This document shows positions 14,406 through 19,288 of a stretch of 19,288 nt of DNA, piece after piece. How positions within the stretch are numbered: the stretch's first letter is position 1; each line of letters opens with the position of its first letter. The stretch lies in the NCBI GenBank assembly GCA_039916225.1, contig JBDSLU010000470.1, forward strand, positions 1 through 19,288, in the 5' to 3' direction. The notes under the pieces were generated by a model. The model was not told where the DNA came from, searched no databases, and was given only the letters and a program-made list of their open reading frames with translations. The position numbers and the translations under genes are program-made. This stretch comes from JBDSLU01 sp039916225. GTDB taxonomy: Bacteria > Acidobacteriota > Vicinamibacteria > Vicinamibacterales > Vicinamibacteraceae.

Positions 14406-15404
14406 GTGACCCAGGTCATCGGCCGAAGGGCGTTCCTCTCGAGCGTCGGCGCTGCCGCGCTCGTCGGCGGCTGCCGTTCGCGCCTCGAGGGCGGCCGCCT
14501 CATCCTCCGCCTCTCGCACTCGATGACGGCCGGGCCGACGTCCCTCCACGTCCTTGGCCAGGCGTTCAAGGAAATCGTCGAGCGCCGGACCAATGGCGCG
14601 GTCGTCATCCGCGTCTTCTCCAGCGGCACGCTGGGCCAGGAACGGGAGACGGTCCAACAGGTCCAGGAAGGCCTGATCGACTTCATGGTCTCGGGATCGG
14701 CGATCTGGGGCAGCGTCGCGCCGCGGCTGCAGGTGCTGGATTTCCCGTTCCTGTGGCGCGACTGGAATCACGTGCACCGGGTCGTCGACGGCGCCGCCGG
14801 CCAGCGCGCCGCCGACTATCTCGAGCACACCGTCCGGATGCGACCGCTGGCCTGGGGCGACTCGTTCGGCTTCCGCAACGTCGTCACGCGATCGCGCGAC
14901 ATCACCGATCCGTCGCGGCTCGCCGGCTTGAAGATCCGGACGATCCAGTCGGCGATCTACGTGAAGGCCGTAGAGCTGATGGGGGCCAGCCCGACCCCGA
15001 TGGCCTTCGGCGAGGTCTACACCTCGCTGCAGACCGGCGTCATCGACGGCTACGAGCACGACGCCAGCACGACGCTCCAGCAGCGCTTCTACGAAGTGGC
15101 CGGGTTTCTCACCTACACGCGGCACATCGCTGGCGTGCTCGGCCTGTGGTCGTCGACGACGACGATGGCCCAGCTGCCGGCCGACATCCGCGCCGTGCTG
15201 GCCTCGGCGGCGGTGGAGGCCTCGGCGGCGCAGCGGGCGCGCGGCCCGATCGAGGATGCCGCGGCCACCGCGACGCTGCGCGAACGCGGCATGACGGTCC
15301 GCGACATCGATGCCTCGCCGTGGCGCCCGGCCGCCGAAGCGCTGTGGCAACGCGAAGCGCGCGCCCTCGCCGCCGAGTCGTGGCTCGAGGCGATCCTCGC
15401 GTGA
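14406..15404 (+). CDS. dctP: TRAP transporter substrate-binding protein (DctP family), probable Tat lipoprotein
   Basis: This 332-residue DctP-type protein binds the organic acid or other carboxylate substrate and delivers it to the membrane subunits. The N-terminus MTQVIGRRAFLSSVGAAALV runs into VGGC. It has an RRAFL twin-arginine core, a short hydrophobic stretch and a lipobox-like Cys, so Tat export with lipid anchoring is likely. DctP landmarks are LRLSHSMTAGPTSLHVLGQA, FSSGTLGQERETVQQVQEG, LAGLKIRTIQ (Arg178, the position that usually salt-bridges the substrate carboxylate) and GEVYTSLQTGVIDGYEHD. The usual E-N after GxxDG is replaced by EHD, so the substrate may differ from the model C4-dicarboxylate proteins. 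The GTG start sits 9 nt after CATAAT. The stop overlaps the next start by GTGA. Confidence 0.92.
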   Translation: MTQVIGRRAFLSSVGAAALVGGCRSRLEGGRLILRLSHSMTAGPTSLHVLGQAFKEIVERRTNGAVVIRVFSSGTLGQERETVQQVQEGLIDFMVSGSAIWGSVAPRLQVLDFPFLWRDWNHVHRVVDGAAGQRAADYLEHTVRMRPLAWGDSFGFRNVVTRSRDITDPSRLAGLKIRTIQSAIYVKAVELMGASPTPMAFGEVYTSLQTGVIDGYEHDASTTLQQRFYEVAGFLTYTRHIAGVLGLWSSTTTMAQLPADIRAVLASAAVEASAAQRARGPIEDAAATATLRERGMTVRDIDASPWRPAAEALWQREARALAAESWLEAILA

Positions 15405-17257
15405 GCGCGCCGCTCACCGGCCACCCTGTCGTCGCGTCGCGGACCGAGCGCGCCCTGGCCCTGTCGGTCGCGGCGCTGGTGGTGGCCCAGGCCGCGGTGG
15501 TCGGCCTTCAGGTCGTCGGCCGGCACCTGCTGCATCGGCCGATCCCGTGGACCGAGGAGGTGGCGCGGCTGCTCCTCGGCTGGCTGATGTGCGTCGGTGG
15601 CATCCTGGCCTTGCGCCACGCCCAGCACCCGCGCGTGACGGCCGTGGTGCGCCTGCTGTCGCCGACCCGTCGAGCCGCCGTCGATCGCGGTCTGCGCCTG
15701 GTTCTGCTGGCGCTGTTCGTGGCGCTGATCGGGCCATCGTGGACGCTGACCCGCGCCAGCGCCGCCGAGCTGCTGCCGGCCAGCGGCTTGTCCGGCGTGT
15801 GGATCACGGCGATCCTGCCGGTGGCGCTCGCCCTGATGTCGCTCGAGGTGATCCGCGAGCTGTGGCGCGACGGGCTGGCGCCCTGGCGGACCAGCGCGTC
15901 GCTGAGGTGGTCGCTCGGGATCGTCGGGGTCATCGTCGGATCGGTGCTGGTGCCGCTCGTCACCGGCGCGTCGCCGCTGGTGGTGCTGGTGATCGGCTTC
16001 CTGGTCACCGGCGCACTCGGGTTGCCGCTGGCGTTCACGCTGGCGCTGACCGCGCTCACCTATCTGATCGGGATCGGCGGCGTCGGCCTCGTCATCCTGC
16101 CGATCAAGATCCTCGGCGGCGTCGATTCCTTCGTGCTGCTGGCGATTCCGCTGTTCATCCTCGCCGGCGCGCTGATGGAAACCGGCGGCATCTCCGAGCG
16201 CATCGTCGACCTGGCGATGGCCATCGTCGGCAAGGTGCGCGGCGGGCTGGCGATGGTCGTCGTCGTCGCCGAGATCCTGTTTTCCGGCATCTCGGGATCG
16301 ACCGCCGCCGACGTGTCGGCGATCAGCGCGCTGCTGGTGCCGTCGATGAAGCGTGCCGGCTATTCGGGGCCGGAGTCGGTCAGCATCGTCGCCGCGGCCT
16401 CGGCGATGGGCATCCTGGTGCCGCCGTGCTTGACGATGGTGGTGCTCGGCTCGCTCGTCAACCTGTCGATCGTCACGCTGTTCCTGGCCGGCTTCGTGCC
16501 GGCGTTCATCCTCTCGGCGGCGTTGATCGTGCTGATCGCCATCCGGGCGCGCCGCGCCAACTGGCCGGTGACGGGCGGAGCCTCGCGGCAGGAGCTGGGC
16601 CGGGTGCTGGTGCGGGCGCTGGTGCCAATGGGGCTGCCTGTCCTGCTGTTCGGCGGCATCTTCTCGGGGATCACCACCGTCACCGAGGCGGCGCTGATCG
16701 CCGTCGTCTACGCGCTGGTCGCCGGTCTCCTCCTCGGCGACGTGCGGCGCGTCGAGGTCACGCGGCAGCTCACCCAAAGCGGCGTGGTAACGGCAACCAC
16801 GTTGTGGGTGCTGGCGGCGGCGTCCGCGTTCGCCTGGATCCTGGTGCGTGAATGGGTGCCGCAGGCGCTGGCCGAGTGGATCGGTGGAGCGGGGGCCGGG
16901 CGGGTCGGCTTCATGATCTCGACGGTGCTCGTGTTCATCGTGATCGGGGCGCTGCTCGAAGGCCTGCCGGCACTGCTGATCTTCGGGCCGATCCTGTTCC
17001 CGATCGCGCGGACCCTGCACATCGACCCGGTGCACTACGGCATCGTGATCATCGCGGCGATGGGCATCGCCTTCTTCCTGCCGCCGGTGGGGGTCGGCCT
17101 GACGATTGCCGCCGGCATCGCCGGCGAGGACATCGACGAGGTCGCCCGCACCTATGTGCCCTACCTCGTCGCACTGCTGGTCGGCCTGGCGCTCGTCGCC
17201 GCCTGGCCCGATCTCACGCTGGTGCTCCCGCGCTGGTTCCTCGGATATCGCGGGTAA
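15401..17257 (+). CDS. dctQM: TRAP transporter fused small and large permease subunits (DctQ-DctM)
   Basis: This 618-residue inner-membrane protein imports the DctP-delivered substrate using an ion gradient. Residues about 1-165 are the four-helix DctQ part, with VGRHLLHRPIPWTEEVARLL, the typical Q-subunit W-x-E-E motif, and GWLMCVGGILALRH. From about 170 the multi-helix DctM part follows, with GFLVTGALGLPLAFTLAL, PLFILAGALMETGGISERIV, SGSTAADVSAISALLVPSMK and SAMGILVPPCLTMVVLGSLV, and in the second half SGITTVTEAALIAVVYAL and FFLPPVGVGLTIAAGIAGED. The size matches the fused SiaQM-type permeases (about 615 residues), so the fusion is a known form and not a sequencing error. GTG 15401 overlaps the dctP stop (GTGA, 15401-15404), which implies coupled translation. 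The substrate cannot be named from sequence. Confidence 0.95.
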   Translation: MSAPLTGHPVVASRTERALALSVAALVVAQAAVVGLQVVGRHLLHRPIPWTEEVARLLLGWLMCVGGILALRHAQHPRVTAVVRLLSPTRRAAVDRGLRLVLLALFVALIGPSWTLTRASAAELLPASGLSGVWITAILPVALALMSLEVIRELWRDGLAPWRTSASLRWSLGIVGVIVGSVLVPLVTGASPLVVLVIGFLVTGALGLPLAFTLALTALTYLIGIGGVGLVILPIKILGGVDSFVLLAIPLFILAGALMETGGISERIVDLAMAIVGKVRGGLAMVVVVAEILFSGISGSTAADVSAISALLVPSMKRAGYSGPESVSIVAAASAMGILVPPCLTMVVLGSLVNLSIVTLFLAGFVPAFILSAALIVLIAIRARRANWPVTGGASRQELGRVLVRALVPMGLPVLLFGGIFSGITTVTEAALIAVVYALVAGLLLGDVRRVEVTRQLTQSGVVTATTLWVLAAASAFAWILVREWVPQALAEWIGGAGAGRVGFMISTVLVFIVIGALLEGLPALLIFGPILFPIARTLHIDPVHYGIVIIAAMGIAFFLPPVGVGLTIAAGIAGEDIDEVARTYVPYLVALLVGLALVAAWPDLTLVLPRWFLGYRG

Positions 17258-17382
17258 GCGCCGCCGTCTTGCCAGCCGGGACGGTTTGTGCGACCGTTGC
17301 GCCGTCAGCCATGGCGCGGGCGTCCGCTTCCGACTCGTCGAGCCAACGATATCGTCTGCCCGGCCGGGGCCGCGTCCTGCCC
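17258..17382 (+). promoter_or_regulatory. Intergenic region with hairpin and candidate -10 before the ArsR gene
   Basis: A 5-bp inverted repeat ACGGT (17281-17285) / ACCGT (17293-17297) has a 7-nt loop. A staggered outer pair GACGG/CCGTC (17280-17284 / 17302-17306) competes with it. This could end the TRAP transcript or act as an operator for the following regulator. TATCGT (17350-17355, pattern TANNNT) is a possible -10, which would give a leader of about 20 nt to the GTG at 17383. All of these are short and could be chance. Confidence 0.3.
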
Positions 17383-17748
17383 GTGGTCCAGCCATCCGGC
17401 GACTGCGTGACCGCCCTTCGCGCGCTTGGTGAAGAGACCCGCGTGCGTATCGTCGGCCTGCTGATGGACCAACCGATGGACGTCAGTGCCATCGCCGCCG
17501 CCCTCGGTGTCTCGTCCTATAACGTGTCGAAGCACCTGCGGGTGCTGCGCGAGGCCGGCCTGCTCGAAGTCGAGAAGGAAGGCCGCCTGCGCCGCTATGC
17601 GCTGCCTGAGGCGATCAAGCGCGAGGCCGCGGCCGGCCGGGTGCTCGATCTCGGCTGCTGCAGCTTCCAGTTCGCCGATGAAACCAAGCCAGCCGCTTCG
17701 ACACGAGCCAGCGTCGGTCCGAAAGCCGCTCGGACCCGACACAAGTAG
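17383..17748 (+). CDS. ArsR-family winged-helix transcriptional regulator
   Basis: This is a 121-residue DNA-binding regulator. It begins VQPSGDCVTALRALGEETRV, the standard ArsR opening helix. The helix-turn-helix follows at about 33-60 (AIAAALGVSSYNVSKHLRVL, then EAGLLE), and the wing is KEGRLRRYAL. The alpha3 metal motif ELCVCDL of ArsR/SmtB sensors is absent. Instead the C-terminal part contains LDLGCCSFQF, with adjacent Cys92-Cys93 that could bind a metal or sense redox state, plus a lone Cys8. GTG 17383 is chosen from family length and because codon use before it looks non-coding. ATG 17311 is an in-frame alternative that adds 24 low-complexity residues. It lies downstream of the TRAP genes in the same direction and converges with the MFS gene with an 11-bp gap. 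Its target is unknown; the TRAP operon or itself are candidates. Confidence 0.82.
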   Translation: MVQPSGDCVTALRALGEETRVRIVGLLMDQPMDVSAIAAALGVSSYNVSKHLRVLREAGLLEVEKEGRLRRYALPEAIKREAAAGRVLDLGCCSFQFADETKPAASTRASVGPKAARTRHK

Positions 17749-17759
17749 CAGCAGTCAGC

Positions 17760-18974
17760 TCAGCGCGCGGCGGCCGACGGGAGCCGCAGGCGCAGGGCCG
17801 AGGCGCCGATCGCCAGCACGCACGGGGCGAGCACCCAGAGGGCGGGCGTGTACGAGCCCGTCAGTTCGAAGCCTTTGGCGAAGATCAGCGGGCCGATCGC
17901 CGAGGCCAGCACCGTGAGCATCTGCGCCGCCCCCTGGATGCGTCCGAGGTGCGCCTGCCCGAAGGCGTGGCCCCACACGGCAAAGAAGAGCACGGTGACC
18001 ATGCCGCCCGAGAGGCCGAGCATCACCGCGACGACCCACAACTGCGGCTGCGTGGTGACGAAGGGCAACGCGCCGAGCGCGGCGCCGTAGATGCCCATGG
18101 CGATGGCCAGGAGTCGCGGCATCGGCCAGGTTCGCGTCAGCCAGCCGCAGCCGAATTGTCCGACCAGCGCGATGATCGCGGTGCCGGCCAGGAAGGTCAC
18201 GTAGATCTCCTGCGGGAAGCCGCGCTCGGCCAGCACGTGCTGGTTGAACAGACCCAGGCCGGAGGACACCAGGCCGAACAGCGACGTGGCCACTGCGAAG
18301 ATCCAGAAGGCCGGCGTCCGCAGCGCCTCGCCGAGCGTGGCCCCAGCGGCTACATCGGGCGGGCCGCCGTCGGCGGCACCGGGCGCACTGTACGCGCCGG
18401 CGCCGACCGCCGTCGGTTCGCGCAGGAAGAGGACGGCAGGTGCGGCGAGCACGACGAGGCCGATGGCGACCTGGCTCCACGCCGTCCGCCAGCCGGCGGC
18501 GCGCACGCTTCCGCCGACGGCCACGAAGGCGAGCATGAAGAAGACGCTCAGCAGCACCGAATAGACGCCCATCGGCAGCCCGGCGTTCTTACCGAAGGTC
18601 TTGCCGACGGTGGTGATGCTCGAGATCGACAGCGCACTCTGGCCCAGGGCGCGGGTGGCCAGGATGAGTGCGAAGAGCGGCCAGACGCCGCCTTCGAGCC
18701 GGCTCATGCTCCACACCACGACGGCGAGCGACAGGGTCAGCACCAGCGTCGTGCTGCGCAGGCCGACGGTGTCGAAGACGCGGCCGATCGGCAGGCAGAT
18801 CACGGCGCCGATCAGCGTTGCCCACAGGTTGATGGTGGCGTAGGTGACGCGATCGAGCTGAAGGTCGCCGAGCATGGGCTCGGTGATCAGGCCGAGCCCC
18901 TGGGTGCGGCCCGGCAGCGTCGCGAGCATGACGATCGCCGCGACGACGACGTTGATCCAGCCGGCCGCACGCAT
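17760..18974 (-). CDS. MFS transporter
   Basis: This is a 404-residue inner-membrane permease of the major facilitator superfamily with about 12 hydrophobic segments. The loop after helix 2 has the MFS motif-A-like GAVICLPIGRVFDTVGLRS. Helices 4-5 follow with ATRALGQSALSISSITTVGK, NAGLPMGVYSVLLSVFFML and AFVAVGGSVRAAGWRTAW. A soluble central loop (about 195-225, rich in Ala, Gly and Pro) separates the halves. The second half begins LGEALRTPAFWIFAVATSLF and repeats the pattern, including GQFGCGWLTRTWPMPRLLAI. This layout recalls oxalate/formate-antiporter-like (OFA) and related MFS proteins, but the substrate is not identifiable. The ATG at 18974 follows TACCCT by 9 nt on the minus strand, which supports this start. 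It lies downstream of a TonB-dependent receptor on the same strand, separated by 56 bp with a hairpin, so it is probably transcribed on its own. Confidence 0.9.
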   Translation of the reverse strand: MRAAGWINVVVAAIVMLATLPGRTQGLGLITEPMLGDLQLDRVTYATINLWATLIGAVICLPIGRVFDTVGLRSTTLVLTLSLAVVVWSMSRLEGGVWPLFALILATRALGQSALSISSITTVGKTFGKNAGLPMGVYSVLLSVFFMLAFVAVGGSVRAAGWRTAWSQVAIGLVVLAAPAVLFLREPTAVGAGAYSAPGAADGGPPDVAAGATLGEALRTPAFWIFAVATSLFGLVSSGLGLFNQHVLAERGFPQEIYVTFLAGTAIIALVGQFGCGWLTRTWPMPRLLAIAMGIYGAALGALPFVTTQPQLWVVAVMLGLSGGMVTVLFFAVWGHAFGQAHLGRIQGAAQMLTVLASAIGPLIFAKGFELTGSYTPALWVLAPCVLAIGASALRLRLPSAAAR

Positions 18975-18983
18975 CAGGACGGA

Positions 18984-18989
18984 AGGGTA
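18984..18989 (-). promoter_or_regulatory. Candidate -10 element TACCCT for the MFS gene
   Basis: On the minus strand TACCCT (pattern TANNNT) ends 9 nt before the ATG at 18974, with spacer TCCGTCCTG and no Shine-Dalgarno sequence. The spacing is identical to that of the CATAAT before dctP and again suggests a leaderless or near-leaderless mRNA. Confidence 0.4.
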
Positions 18990-18992
18990 TCA

Positions 18993-19018
18993 GCGGACGA
19001 CGGTCTCTGTCGTGCCGC
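18993..19018 (-). terminator. Hairpin after the TonB-dependent receptor gene
   Basis: GCGGACGAC (18993-19001) pairs with GTCGT (19009-19013) plus CCGC (19015-19018), a 9-bp stem with one bulged G (19014) and a 7-nt loop. It starts 12 bp past the receptor stop codon (19033-19031 on the minus strand) and lies just upstream of the proposed MFS promoter. This is a sensible place for transcription to end. There is no U-tract. Confidence 0.4.
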
Positions 19019-19030
19019 AGGCGGCCGCCG

Positions 19031-19288
19031 CTAGAAGCGGAAGCCGATGCTGGCACCAACCGACCGCGGCGCGCCCATCTCGCCCATGAACCCCGACGGG
19101 GCGAAATTCGGATACGGGAACGCCAGCGGAATGAACTCCGTGTCGAAGGCGTTGCGGACGAAGAGTTCGGCCAGCCAGCGCTTGGCCGTATAGCCGCCGC
19201 GCAGGTGGACCAGTGCATAAGCGTCCTGGCCGAGCGAGTTGGCGTCGTCGTACTGGAACGAACCCGAACGCACGATGTCGATCCGACC
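19031..19288 (-). CDS. TonB-dependent receptor, C-terminal fragment (5' end outside window)
   Basis: The frame is open from the right edge (first visible residues GRIDIVRSGSFQYDD) and has no start within the window; 85 residues are seen. Sequence features are those of the last beta-strands of an outer-membrane TonB-dependent receptor barrel: QDAYALVHLRGGYTAKRWLA, ELFVRNAFDTEF, then a loop and a final strand SVGASIGFRF ending in an aromatic Phe, the usual signal for barrel assembly. The V(R)N(A/L)FDxEF motif is common to receptors that include catecholate siderophore and other large-ligand types, so the ligand cannot be named. The frame ends with TAG and a hairpin lies just after it. Confidence 0.88.
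   Translation of the reverse strand, partial: GRIDIVRSGSFQYDDANSLGQDAYALVHLRGGYTAKRWLAELFVRNAFDTEFIPLAFPYPNFAPSGFMGEMGAPRSVGASIGFRF

Noticed and set aside
15401..17257. DctQ-DctM fusion as a novel architecture
   Set aside because: Fused QM permeases of about the same length (SiaQM) are well known.
15113..17395. 760-codon minus-strand open frame opposite the TRAP genes
   Set aside because: The translation is an Arg/Gln/Asp/His-rich sequence with no domain, while the plus strand encodes clear DctP and DctQM.
1..19288. CRISPR arrays, tRNA or rRNA genes, transposases, phage genes
   Set aside because: No regularly spaced repeats, no tRNA- or rRNA-like segments and no mobile-element protein motifs were seen.

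Overview
The window is about 70% GC, strongly G/C at third codon positions, and looks like chromosome from an Acidobacteriota species, most plausibly class Vicinamibacteria. This is inferred from the gene families present (PQQ-like propeller proteins with a WPSFRG start, secreted TonB-C proteins ending in the MTVTVNFTL style, Gly-rich lipocalin-like secreted proteins, TonB-dependent receptors) and from -10-like hexamers placed 9-10 nt before starts. No taxonomic search was run. No rRNA, tRNA, CRISPR, insertion sequence or phage gene was seen.

Layout. 1-302: the end of leuB (3-isopropylmalate dehydrogenase). 303-406: a repeat-rich intergenic stretch with a candidate promoter. 407-2110: an exported PQQ-like beta-propeller protein. 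2151-2186: a hairpin between convergent genes. 4668-2185 and 10532-4665 (minus): a two-gene operon made of a thioester-type bacterial alpha-2-macroglobulin followed, with a 4-nt overlap, by penicillin-binding protein 1C. 10712-11803 (plus): a small unknown protein and a PKD lipoprotein that share one C-terminal beta-rich domain. 11846-13549 (plus): a secreted HEAT-like/TonB-C protein. 14263-13577 (minus): a Gly-rich secreted protein. 14406-17257 (plus): a TRAP transporter (DctP plus fused DctQM, 4-nt overlap). 17383-17748 (plus): an ArsR-type regulator. 18974-17760 (minus): an MFS permease. 19288-19031 (minus): the C-terminus of a TonB-dependent receptor, cut by the window edge.

How the parts work together. 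The A2M-PBP1C pair is a known envelope-defence arrangement: the macroglobulin traps proteases that get through a breached outer membrane, and PBP1C is thought to repair peptidoglycan there. Here the macroglobulin keeps its CxEQ thioester but has no lipobox. The TRAP genes form one complete secondary uptake system, with a binding protein that looks like a Tat-exported lipoprotein. Most other genes encode envelope or exported proteins. I found no clearly new multi-gene system. The most interesting signals are a recurring leaderless-type promoter layout, a nested palindromic repeat block upstream of the propeller gene, and a tandem domain duplication at 10.7-11.8 kb.
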